Shown: one piece after another, positions 7,109 to 12,524 of the stretch
Numbering within the stretch: position 1 is the stretch's first letter
How the letters are laid out: the number at the start of each line of letters is the position of its first letter
Assembly: GCA_964612085.1 (NCBI GenBank)
Contig: CAZTCJ010000103.1
Span: 1 to 12,524 of the forward strand
Direction: 5' to 3'
DNA from: CAZTCJ01 sp964612085
GTDB taxonomy: Bacteria > Pseudomonadota > Alphaproteobacteria > JAJFIK01
Length of the DNA stretch: 12,524 nucleotides
Program-made: the position numbers and the translations under genes
Notes under the pieces: generated by a model
Told to the model about the DNA's origin: nothing
What the model saw: the letters and a program-made list of their open reading frames with translations, nothing else
Databases searched by the model: none

Positions 7109-7419
7109 TCCACAAGTCTCCTCTATGCAGCCCCGATAGTATTGACGATGTGGAAACCCTACTTTTAGGGGGGTGAAGCCGCCCTGTCCGGGCCATTCAT
7201 GCCACATTCAGGCGAAACGGTGGCGGCGTTGAATCGGTTGTCACAATTGCGTAGGAACAGCCTGGATCCATTGCGTTTTTAACGCGATGGTCATAGTTGT
7301 TAACGGGTTGCGCGCGCGCCTGGACACAAGAGGCCGTGGGGCGCACCGTTTGTTGTCAGGGGATTTGCCGCCCGGCGCTTTGCTGGCGGCCAGACGTGTA
7401 CTGCGTGGGGTCAGATACG
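7109..7419. promoter_or_regulatory. Divergent promoter region of the Cys-rich and CAP/RTX genes
   Basis: This 311-base gap must serve both genes. Close to the Cys-rich gene (7157-7173) is CCCTA-CTTT-TAGGGGGG, an inverted repeat sharing CTTTTAGGGGG with the region upstream of a PEP-CTERM gene. At 7270-7288 ATTGCGTT and AACGCGAT form an 8-bp palindrome (one G-T pair) around TTT, which could be an operator for the CAP/RTX gene. A short alternating GC run lies at 7306-7320. An open frame from TTG 7297 continues into the CAP/RTX gene, but that extension has no secretion signal or domain and is not taken as coding. Confidence 0.55.
7157..7173 (-). promoter_or_regulatory. CCCTA/TAGGG inverted repeat, candidate regulator site, copy 1
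   Basis: CCCTA (7157-7161) and TAGGG (7166-7170) face each other around CTTT, followed by more G. On the minus strand the site reads CCCCCCTAAAAGTAGGG and ends about 49 bases before the ATG of the Cys-rich gene, a normal place for a promoter-proximal activator or repressor site. A second copy with the same 11-base core is upstream of the PEP-CTERM gene at 12043. The regulator is unknown. Confidence 0.4.
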
Positions 7420-9834
7420 ATGTCTATTCTGAGCGATCTGAGTGACACCGTTAAGAATTTCATCCAAGCCGTTGTCGATCTAACCAATGATTTCCGGGCC
7501 CAATTCGGCCGGGATCCGCTTACGCTGAACGAAGAGTTGACCATCGCCGCCCTGGATCACTCCCAGGACATGGCGGACAACAACTATTTCAGCCATACGG
7601 GTCTCGATGGCGATCTGCCCTGGGACCGGGCGTCCGAGGCGGGCTACACCTGGAACATGATCGGCGAGAACATCGCCGCCGGTTACCGCACGGCAGAAGC
7701 CGTGGTCAATGCCTGGATCGACAGCCCGGGCCACCGGGAAAACATGCTGCGGACCGGCTTCACGGAAATCGGCGTCGGCTACGTCTTCGACTCCGGCAAC
7801 GACCGCTACGGCAGTTACTGGACCCAGCTTTTCGGCAACAACCCCAATGGCCCCGAGCCCTTCGATCTGTTCGGCGAGACGCCGCAGCAAGCGCCGCAGG
7901 ACACACCGCCGCCCCAGGACGATAACCAGGAACAGGACGACAATCAGCAGCAGGACGATAACCAACAACAAGAAGACGATAACAACCAGCAACAAGAGGA
8001 TAATCAGCAGCAGGATAACCCTCAGGAGCAGCAGCAGGAAGAGCAGCCCGATCCCCGCCCTGTCATCAATGGCACCAACCGTGCCGACAGCATCATGGGG
8101 ACCGACGGGCACGAAATCATCAGGACCCAGGTCGGCAATGATTGGGTGAACGCCAAGGACGGCGACGACCTGATCGACGGCGGCGATGGCAATGACCGGC
8201 TGCTCGCCGGCGCGGGCGACGATGTGCTGATCGGCGGCGCGGGCACCGACAAGCTGTGGGGCGAGGCCGGATCGGACCAGTTCGTCATCGTCCAGGACAG
8301 CGGAACGGACATCATCTACGACTTCACCCCGGGCGAGGACGTGATCAATCTGTCCGCCTTCACCGACATTCAGTCCTTCCAGGATGTCTTGGCCAACGGG
8401 CGTCAGGCCGGCTCAAAGGTCATCCTGGATTTCGGCACGGCGACAGTGTCCATCCTGTCCGTATCGATGGACCAGTTGTCGGCGCGCGATTTCCTCCTCG
8501 CCGGTCAGCCCGACACCCATCAGGCGCCGCAGGACGAAAACCAGCAGCAGCAGGACGACAATCAGGAGCAGGGCGAAAACCAAGAACAGAACAACGGCCA
8601 GCAACCGCTCAATACCGATCCGCCGCAGGACAATACTCCGCCGCAGGGTGAGGATCCACAACAAGACGACACTCAGCAGCAGGACGAAAATCAACAACAG
8701 GACGAGAACCAGCAGCAGCAGGATCAGCCCGATACCCGCCCGACCTTGAGCGGCAGCAACCGCCGCGACAGCATCACCGGCACCGATGACAGCGAGATCA
8801 TCGATCTGCAAAACGGCAATGACTGGACCAATGCCGGCGGCGGCGACGATCTCATTCTGGGCGGCGAAGGCAGCGACCAGCTGTTGGGCGGCGACGGTAA
8901 CGATGTGCTCGATGGCGGCGCCCAGAACGACCGGATGTGGGGCAATGACGGCAATGACCGGTTCGTCTTCAATCCCGATGGCAGCCGGGACATCATCCAG
9001 GATTTCACCATCGGCGAAGATGTCATCGATCTGAGGGCTTTCTCATCGATCGGCTCGTTCCAGGACGTGCTCGCGAATGCCAGGCAGACCGGGCCCCATG
9101 TGGAGATTGAGATAGACACCACCCGCATCCTGATCCAGCAAACCCGTCTGGAGGATCTGAGCGAAAACGAATTCCTGGTCGCGGGCGACGAAGCGCCTGA
9201 ACAGCCGCAAGCCTCGCCCCAGGAGGAAAACCAGCAACAGGACGACAATCAGCAGCAGGACGAAAACCAGCAGCAACAGAACGAGAACCAGCAAGAAGAC
9301 GAAAATCAGGAGCAGGACGAAAACCAACAACAGCAAAGCGACAATCAGCAGCAGGACAACACCCAGCAGCAAGATGCGCCTGAGGATCGTACCCCCATCA
9401 ATGGCAGCGACCGCCGGGACAGCATCACCGGCACCGATGAGAGCGAAATCATCGATCTGCAAGACGGCAGCGACTGGACCAATGCCCGTGGCGGCAACGA
9501 CATCGTCCTGGGCGGCGGCGGCAGCGACCGCCTGTTGGGGGGCGCGGGCAATGACGTGCTGAACGGCGGCGCCCAGAACGACCGGTTGTGGGGCGATGAG
9601 GGCCAGGACCGCTTCATCTTCGAAGACAATACCGGTTCGGACACGGTCCACGATTTCGTGGCGGGCGAGGATATTCTGGATCTGAGCCAGGTGAGCGCGG
9701 CGCGATCCTTCCAGGATGTTCTCGACAACGCCAATCAGACCGGCCCGCATGTGGTGATCGATTTCGGCGACACCAAGGTCACCCTGCTGCAGACCTCGCT
9801 CGACGATCTGGGCGCGAACGATTTCACTTTCTGA
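7420..9834 (+). CDS. CAP-domain protein with three RTX modules (type I secreted)
   Basis: Protein of 804 residues from ATG 7420. It lacks a signal peptide, as expected for RTX proteins exported by type I systems using a C-terminal signal (final residues GANDFTF). Residues ~18-140 form a bacterial CAP/SCP domain with NNYFSHTG (His59), GENIAAGY (Glu83) and WIDSPGHRENML (His105), the conserved cavity residues. Then one unit occurs three times: a Gln/Asp/Asn/Glu-rich linker (~158-213, ~362-440, ~590-657) and a ~146-residue block (216-361, 442-588, 659-804). Each block starts NG[ST]-x-R-x-DSI-x-GTD, has about four GGxGxDxLx calcium-binding nonapeptides, then an [IV]-x-DF-x-x-GED[VI][IL][DN]L segment, 'SFQDVL', and a C-terminal strand. 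It should fold outside the cell when calcium binds. CAP domains may bind sterols or cleave peptides; the activity here is unknown. The transporter is not in the window. The preceding GTGGGG site is modest. Confidence 0.92.
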   Translation: MSILSDLSDTVKNFIQAVVDLTNDFRAQFGRDPLTLNEELTIAALDHSQDMADNNYFSHTGLDGDLPWDRASEAGYTWNMIGENIAAGYRTAEAVVNAWIDSPGHRENMLRTGFTEIGVGYVFDSGNDRYGSYWTQLFGNNPNGPEPFDLFGETPQQAPQDTPPPQDDNQEQDDNQQQDDNQQQEDDNNQQQEDNQQQDNPQEQQQEEQPDPRPVINGTNRADSIMGTDGHEIIRTQVGNDWVNAKDGDDLIDGGDGNDRLLAGAGDDVLIGGAGTDKLWGEAGSDQFVIVQDSGTDIIYDFTPGEDVINLSAFTDIQSFQDVLANGRQAGSKVILDFGTATVSILSVSMDQLSARDFLLAGQPDTHQAPQDENQQQQDDNQEQGENQEQNNGQQPLNTDPPQDNTPPQGEDPQQDDTQQQDENQQQDENQQQQDQPDTRPTLSGSNRRDSITGTDDSEIIDLQNGNDWTNAGGGDDLILGGEGSDQLLGGDGNDVLDGGAQNDRMWGNDGNDRFVFNPDGSRDIIQDFTIGEDVIDLRAFSSIGSFQDVLANARQTGPHVEIEIDTTRILIQQTRLEDLSENEFLVAGDEAPEQPQASPQEENQQQDDNQQQDENQQQQNENQQEDENQEQDENQQQQSDNQQQDNTQQQDAPEDRTPINGSDRRDSITGTDESEIIDLQDGSDWTNARGGNDIVLGGGGSDRLLGGAGNDVLNGGAQNDRLWGDEGQDRFIFEDNTGSDTVHDFVAGEDILDLSQVSAARSFQDVLDNANQTGPHVVIDFGDTKVTLLQTSLDDLGANDFTF
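7885..8062 (+). repeat. Gln/Asp/Asn-rich coding repeat, linker 1 of the CAP/RTX gene
   Basis: This stretch encodes QDDNQEQDDNQQQ-type low-complexity sequence, built from irregular copies of CAGCAGGACGACAATCAG-like units. It separates the CAP domain from the first RTX block. Two similar stretches follow at about 8503-8740 and 9187-9390. It is in frame and not an array of CRISPR type. Variation in copy number by slippage or recombination is likely between strains. Confidence 0.8.
8503..8740 (+). repeat. Gln/Asp/Asn-rich coding repeat, linker 2
   Basis: Second low-complexity linker, between RTX blocks 1 and 2, encoding runs of QDENQQQ and QQDDTQQ with a Pro-rich centre (PLNTDPPQDNTPPQ). It differs from linkers 1 and 3 by those prolines, so the linkers diverged after duplication. 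Confidence 0.75.
9187..9390 (+). repeat. Gln/Asp/Asn-rich coding repeat, linker 3
   Basis: Third low-complexity linker, between RTX blocks 2 and 3, encoding QQQDENQQQQ-type repeats without the proline centre of linker 2. RTX blocks 2 and 3 are clearly closer to each other than to block 1 (both have RRDSITGTD, GGAQNDR and NQTGPHV or RQTGPHV), which points to a recent duplication of the block with its linker. Confidence 0.75.
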
Positions 9835-9861
9835 TACGGGCAAGCAGTATTGATTTTCAAG

Positions 9862-9895
9862 AAGGCGCTTTCCCTGACGGGTAAGGCGCCTTTTT
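9862..9895 (+). terminator. Rho-independent terminator after the CAP/RTX gene
   Basis: AAGGCGC (9862-9868) pairs with GCGCCTT (9886-9892), with an inner CCC/GGG pairing, and a T tract (9891-9895) follows. It lies 27 bases after the CAP/RTX stop. Read on the minus strand the hairpin is followed by CTTCTTG, so it may also stop the converging VanZ-like gene. Confidence 0.8.
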
Positions 9896-9924
9896 CTATG
9901 CCTCCCCCGTTGTCTGGGGGCCCG

Positions 9925-10302
9925 TTATGACCGGGCCGTTCCCGACAGGCCGGTCAGGAAGCGCTGCATCAACCAACCCAAAATCATGCCGACGCCGACG
10001 CCGATGCCGTTGCTGATCACATCGTCCAACGTTCCGCTGCGCCCGAAAAAGGGCTGAATGATTTCGATGAGCGCGCCTGCGCCAAAGACAGCGGCCGCCA
10101 GCAGCCCGAATTCCAGACGCGAGCGGGCAGCCATCACCGCCACGGCCGTCCAGACCCCGTAAGCGAGAATATGGGCGGGCACTTCCGCCGAACCGGGGCC
10201 GGCGGAGGGCGTGAAGGACAAGACCGCGATGGCGATCCCGATCAGGATCGCCCCTGCGCGCCACAACCAGGGCGCCGTCAAGACAGTGAGGAATGTAGAC
10301 AT
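9925..10302 (-). CDS. VanZ-like small membrane protein
   Basis: Protein of 125 residues with about four membrane segments (~14-30, ~43-58, ~64-82, ~98-116). Motifs fit the VanZ-like family: LSFTP after the first helix, HILAYGVW in the second, IEIIQPFFGRSGTLDDVISNGIGVGVG over the third loop and fourth helix. The E...Q..F..R...DD...N..G pattern is the family hallmark. VanZ proteins give mild teicoplanin resistance in some bacteria, but most relatives have no known role and frequently sit near exosortase or exopolysaccharide loci, which fits the PEP-CTERM genes next door. It is separated from the upstream PEP-CTERM gene by a terminator and so is its own unit. The site before the ATG is weak, and a start slightly elsewhere is possible. 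Confidence 0.82.
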   Translation of the reverse strand: MSTFLTVLTAPWLWRAGAILIGIAIAVLSFTPSAGPGSAEVPAHILAYGVWTAVAVMAARSRLEFGLLAAAVFGAGALIEIIQPFFGRSGTLDDVISNGIGVGVGMILGWLMQRFLTGLSGTARS

Positions 10303-10400
10303 TCGGACCGATAGGGTTTGCGCCGCGAAGACACCGGACGCTGAACCGGCTTGCGCGTGCCGTCAAGGCAAGCTTTGCGGCTCGGAGGCGGGAAACAGAA

Positions 10401-10424
10401 AAGGGCGGCCCAAAGACCGCCCTT
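10401..10424 (-). terminator. Rho-independent terminator after the first PEP-CTERM gene
   Basis: AAGGGCGG (10401-10408) pairs perfectly with CCGCCCTT (10417-10424) around an 8-base loop. On the minus strand TTTTCTGTTT follows, and the hairpin lies about 50 bases after the stop codon of the gene at 10475-11152. It separates that gene from the VanZ-like gene. Confidence 0.85.
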
Positions 10425-10444
10425 CTTTCAAGATCGATGATCCC

Positions 10445-10477
10445 GGTTCAGACCATCAAACCTGGTTCAGACCATCA
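10445..10477. repeat. Two 14-base direct repeats over the PEP-CTERM stop codon
   Basis: GGTTCAGACCATCA occurs at 10445-10458 and again at 10464-10477, a 19-base period. The second copy includes the stop codon of the first PEP-CTERM gene (minus strand), so the first copy repeats the end of the gene in the 3' untranslated part. It looks like a small tandem duplication with no evident function. Confidence 0.6.
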
Positions 10478-11152
10478 GGCCGTGGCGATGGCCGTCCGGC
10501 TCTTGCGCTGCAGGCGCATGGCCACGAAACCGAAGCCCAGGATCATCATGATCCAGGTGGACGGCTCGGGGACCGCCGCGATGGAAAAGTTATCGACAAA
10601 GCCGCCCAGCGTGTTTTCGGTGCCATAGGCGCCGACCTGCAGTTGGTAGGTTCCGGCCGAACCGATCGCGAATTGGATCGTCTGCTTTTCCCAATCGGAC
10701 TGCGTGCTGGTTATGGTCGAAACCGTCTGGGTGGCGAGAATGGCATTCGTGTCATCGAGAATGCTGACGCGGATGCCGTTGTCGTCGCCGCCATTATTGG
10801 TCCGCGGACGGTACCAGTATTCGATCTCGTATGCGCCGGTCTCGGACCCCAGGAAGGTCAGGCTCTGACCCATCACGGAATTGGAGCCAGGGGCCGGGTG
10901 GCTGTCCAGCTCGACCCAGGCGTCGCCGAAGGGCGTCGATCCGCCCGCAACACCCGTCGTCTGGATCTCGATGCCATTGCCCGAGACGACTTGCCAATCG
11001 CCGTTATAGGTCGGCGAATAAACCTGCCAGGTGCCGATCGCCGGGGCGCCGTCTTCAAAACTGCCATTAATGATTTCGATGGCCTGGGCCGAGCCGGTCA
11101 TCAGCGCCATGCCCATCAGCGCACCGATCGTGCGTCCGAACCACGTTTTCAT
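10475..11152 (-). CDS. PEP-CTERM surface protein, beta-sandwich (DUF642-like)
   Basis: Protein of 225 residues, exported and sorted by an exosortase. The ATG at 11152 starts a signal peptide (MKTWFGRTIGALMGMALMTGSAQA, residues 1-24). The upstream in-frame GTG at 11185 would only add a polar tail. The mature part opens INGSFEDG and has WQVVSGNGIEIQ, WVELDSHPAPGSNSVMGQSL and YEIEYWYRPR segments, the pattern of DUF642/galactose-binding-like beta-sandwich domains that often bind carbohydrate. The C-terminal 32 residues (194-225) are the sorting signal: VPEPSTW, a hydrophobic stretch, then a basic end RLQRKSR. The exosortase would cut the tag at the inner membrane. The same 32 residues end the protein at 11516-12043. 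It is a single-gene unit with its own terminator; no exosortase gene is in the window. Confidence 0.88.
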   Translation of the reverse strand: MKTWFGRTIGALMGMALMTGSAQAIEIINGSFEDGAPAIGTWQVYSPTYNGDWQVVSGNGIEIQTTGVAGGSTPFGDAWVELDSHPAPGSNSVMGQSLTFLGSETGAYEIEYWYRPRTNNGGDDNGIRVSILDDTNAILATQTVSTITSTQSDWEKQTIQFAIGSAGTYQLQVGAYGTENTLGGFVDNFSIAAVPEPSTWIMMILGFGFVAMRLQRKSRTAIATA

Positions 11153-11250
11153 AAGTCTGTTCCCGTTGCCAAAAGAGATGCCCACCGGACATCTTCCCTT
11201 CGTTACGAATATGCGTTTCTTAAACTTTCGTCAAGAAAAAGCAGTCTTAA

Positions 11251-11271
11251 GTTGTCCATTTCTTGGACAAC
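11251..11271. promoter_or_regulatory. 8-bp perfect palindrome, candidate operator
   Basis: GTTGTCCA (11251-11258) and TGGACAAC (11264-11271) are perfect inverted repeats around TTTCT. It lies about 100 bases upstream of the DUF642-like PEP-CTERM start in an AT-rich stretch. No T tract suggests a terminator, so a dimeric regulator's site is the simpler reading. Confidence 0.45.
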
Positions 11272-11374
11272 ACGCCGTCGTCATATCCGTCCTGCAGCAA
11301 GACCCCGGCCAGGACGCCGGGGCCAGACCCAGAGCCAGGCAGTGAACGCCTTTGGCACAACCGGCAGGCGCAAA

Positions 11375-11412
11375 CAAAAACCGCCCTCCCGGCAGCTTAC
11401 GGGAAGGCGGCT
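11375..11412 (-). terminator. Rho-independent terminator of the second PEP-CTERM gene
   Basis: On the minus strand CCGCC-TTCCCG and CGGGAGGGCGG pair into a long GC stem around TAAGCTGC, followed by TTTTTGTTTG. It is about 105 bases after the stop codon of the gene at 11516-12043, with another strong stem in between. Confidence 0.8.
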
Positions 11413-11451
11413 TTCATGGTCTTCTGGAAGTGATCCGGAGGTGGGACGAGT

Positions 11452-11476
11452 GAGGGCGGCCAACTGGGCCGCCCTC
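11452..11476 (-). other. 10-bp perfect stem-loop in the PEP-CTERM 3' untranslated region
   Basis: GAGGGCGGCC (11452-11461) and GGCCGCCCTC (11467-11476) form a perfect stem around AACTG. On the minus strand no T tract follows, and on the plus strand only TTTA does. Together with the terminator at 11375-11412 it gives the second PEP-CTERM mRNA a two-hairpin 3' end, which may guard it from exonucleases. Confidence 0.55.
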
Positions 11477-11515
11477 TTTACGTTACGTGGGCCGGATCAA
11501 CCCAAGTAAACTTCT

Positions 11516-12043
11516 TTACGCCGTCGCAATCGCGGTGCGCGACTTGCGCTGCAGGCGCATGGCGACGAAGCCGAAGCCCAGGATCATCATGATCCAGGTG
11601 GACGGTTCCGGAACAACACCCAGAGCATAACGGAACACGGCGTTATCAGCGATCGTGTTCGGCGTCTCAGCGGTGAACTCGAAGAAGTATTCCGTACCGG
11701 TCTTGAACGTGAACGACTCGTCGAAGTCGAAGGACACGCCCGGATTGTTGATCGTGGTGCTGGCGATCTCGAACGAATCGGTCACTGCATCGCAGTTCGC
11801 AGCAGTACATTCGAAGATTTTAGCGGTCGCCGTCGTGATGACCGGGTTCAGCTCTTCAAGTTCCAGACGACCCGGGCCGGGCAGCGGCGCGAAGAAGCTG
11901 AAAGAGTTGCTGAACGGAGAGTTGGTCGTTTCGAATTCGATTTCATCTTCAAAGAAGATGGTGAAGGCATTCGCCGGAGCAGCAGCACCGAGAACAAACG
12001 CCATCAACGGCGCGGCCAGCGCCAGTTTCAGGAGCTTTTTCAT
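11516..12043 (-). CDS. PEP-CTERM surface protein, unknown beta-rich domain
   Basis: Protein of 175 residues. A lysine-rich start (MKKLLKLALA) and hydrophobic core end at APANA, so the signal peptide is residues 1-26. The mature domain (~27-142) alternates Phe, Glu, Thr and Ser (FEDEIEFETT, SFSFFAPL, FDFDESFTF, YFFEFTAET), as expected for a beta-sandwich, with one close cysteine pair (79, 84). I recognise no named domain in this part. Residues 144-175 are the exosortase sorting tag VPEPSTW, hydrophobic stretch and RLQRKSR, identical to that of the neighbour at 10475-11152. The protein should be moved across the inner membrane, cleaved and released to the surface or matrix. GAGGGA lies about 11 bases before the ATG. 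A candidate regulator site is about 160 bases upstream. Confidence 0.87.
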   Translation of the reverse strand: MKKLLKLALAAPLMAFVLGAAAPANAFTIFFEDEIEFETTNSPFSNSFSFFAPLPGPGRLELEELNPVITTATAKIFECTAANCDAVTDSFEIASTTINNPGVSFDFDESFTFKTGTEYFFEFTAETPNTIADNAVFRYALGVVPEPSTWIMMILGFGFVAMRLQRKSRTAIATA

Positions 12044-12334
12044 CGCTCAGATTTCCCTCAAAGGTAAGGTTGATCCACACGTAACAGGACTCGACCAGCG
12101 CAGACGACCATCTCAAACACAATGAATCGTAAACGGCCCGGACTCACTCCCGCCACGTCCCTGAAGCTATCCCCTTTTTCATGGAGCGCAACCTTTCATC
12201 AGCCCTACCATTTCTTTTAGGGGGCTAACTCGGAAAAGTGTGTTGCGGAGGTCACAGATTGGCGGTGTTAAGGTCAACATATCGCCTGACGGGAGAACCG
12301 GAATGGAAACACGGCCTCTGTCAGGCGACTAAAA
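12044..12334. promoter_or_regulatory. Upstream region of the second PEP-CTERM gene
   Basis: About 290 bases without a credible gene. Its one recognisable element is the CCCTA/TAGGG site at 12203-12224. The sequence next to the gene has no obvious terminator or operator. Confidence 0.45.
12203..12224 (-). promoter_or_regulatory. CCCTA/TAGGG inverted repeat, candidate regulator site, copy 2
   Basis: CCCTA (12203-12207) and TAGGG (12218-12222) are separated by 10 bases here, versus 4 in the copy at 7157. CTTTTAGGGGG (12214-12224) is identical in both copies. It is about 160 bases before the ATG of the second PEP-CTERM gene, on the same strand as in copy 1. Confidence 0.4.
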
Positions 12335-12524
12335 GTGCGCGGAAAGCCTTAAGGTTACGCGAATCAGGAGCGGAAAAAGCGGGGTAGATTGCCAATGGGC
12401 GGCGAGCCCTGTTCTGGGTCAGGTAGCAGACCTGAGAGCGGCAAAATCCGTGAAGGCTGGCTTACCCAGCCGTCGTATCATAGACAAAGCGGATTGTGAG
12501 GTCATGGCTCCTCGCGGGGCTCGG
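12335..12524 (+). ncRNA. Possible structured RNA, cut by the window edge
   Basis: No ORF of note lies here, yet the plus strand can form several exact stems: TCAGGT/ACCTGA (12419-12424 with 12430-12435), GGCTGG/CCAGCC (12455-12460 with 12466-12471), and AATCCG/CGGATT (12445-12450 with 12490-12495) enclosing the second. GGGC/GCCC at 12396-12408 adds another. The block starts with GTGCGC at 12335, which also is the 5' consensus of group II introns, so the start of such an intron is possible; its reverse transcriptase would lie to the right. Alternatively it is another non-coding RNA or leader. This rests on pairing alone. Confidence 0.3.

Larger units (their letters stand above)
11153..11515. 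promoter_or_regulatory. Intergenic region between the two PEP-CTERM genes
   Basis: The 363 bases hold the upstream region of the DUF642-like gene and the 3' end of the second PEP-CTERM gene. Contents: an 8-bp inverted repeat at 11251-11271, a terminator at 11375-11410 and a 10-bp stem at 11452-11476. I see no ORF that looks like a gene. The stretch ~11186-11250 is more AT-rich than its surroundings, as promoters often are. Confidence 0.55.

Noticed and set aside
7297..7419. N-terminal extension of the CAP/RTX gene from TTG
   Set aside because: The 41 extra residues are Cys/Trp-rich, without signal or domain; ATG 7420 starts directly before the CAP domain.
7885..9390. CRISPR-like or satellite array
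   Set aside because: The repeats are irregular, in frame and encode a Gln/Asp/Asn-rich protein linker; there are no equal spacers.
11352..11370. Sigma-54-like promoter (TTGGCAC then GGCA) on the plus strand
   Set aside because: The -12 half does not match TTGC, and no plus-strand gene lies downstream.
10211..11509. Open frame of 432 codons on the plus strand over the VanZ and PEP-CTERM genes
   Set aside because: It spans two convincing minus-strand genes and their terminators and has no recognisable domain.
12394..12495. SRP RNA, tmRNA or RNase P RNA at the right end
   Set aside because: The conserved core strings of these RNAs, such as the SRP GGAAGG tetraloop region, are not present.
12394..12498. 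Small ORF of 34 codons starting ATGGGCGGC
   Set aside because: No ribosome site, no signal or domain; the base-paired stems explain the sequence better.

Overview
The window looks like a piece of a GC-rich alphaproteobacterial chromosome devoted to the cell surface and extracellular matrix. The placement rests on the codon style and on the sorting tags, which are the PEP-x-x-W type common in Alphaproteobacteria. No species can be named. There are no tRNA or rRNA genes, no CRISPR array and no complete mobile element.

Layout. Bases 1-119 (- strand) hold the first codons of a gene that leaves the window; it may be an undecaprenyl-phosphate sugar transferase. A 600-base divergent region with several perfect palindromes leads to an OmpA-family outer-membrane protein (721-1803, +), which has a strong terminator. 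Facing it is a tight four-gene minus-strand run (6101 down to 1865). In order of transcription it encodes a secreted Cys/His amidase-like protein, a small secreted helical protein, a membrane-anchored TPR-like protein and a Wzc-type polysaccharide co-polymerase/tyrosine kinase. Upstream of it, also on the minus strand, is a secreted protein made of four copies of a Cys-rich Arg/Trp module (6299-7108). Divergent from that is an 804-residue protein with an N-terminal CAP domain and three copies of a [Gln/Asp/Asn-rich linker + RTX block] unit (7420-9834, +), probably exported by a type I system. The right part carries a VanZ-like membrane protein (9925-10302, -) and two exosortase substrates (10475-11152 and 11516-12043, -) whose last 32 residues are identical. 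The last ~190 bases have no convincing ORF but can fold into nested hairpins.

How it fits together (inference). The Wzc-like kinase and the possible sugar transferase point to capsule or exopolysaccharide synthesis. The PEP-CTERM proteins fit the usual link between exosortase sorting and exopolysaccharide. The CAP/RTX protein, the Cys-rich repeat protein and the amidase-like protein would act outside the inner membrane. An 11-base string next to a CCCTA half-site occurs upstream of both the Cys-rich gene and one PEP-CTERM gene, so some of these genes may be co-regulated.

The least explained items are the Cys-rich four-repeat protein, the amidase-like gene with its helical partner, the shared upstream motif and the structured right end. 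No exosortase, type I transporter, Wza or Wzb gene is visible here.
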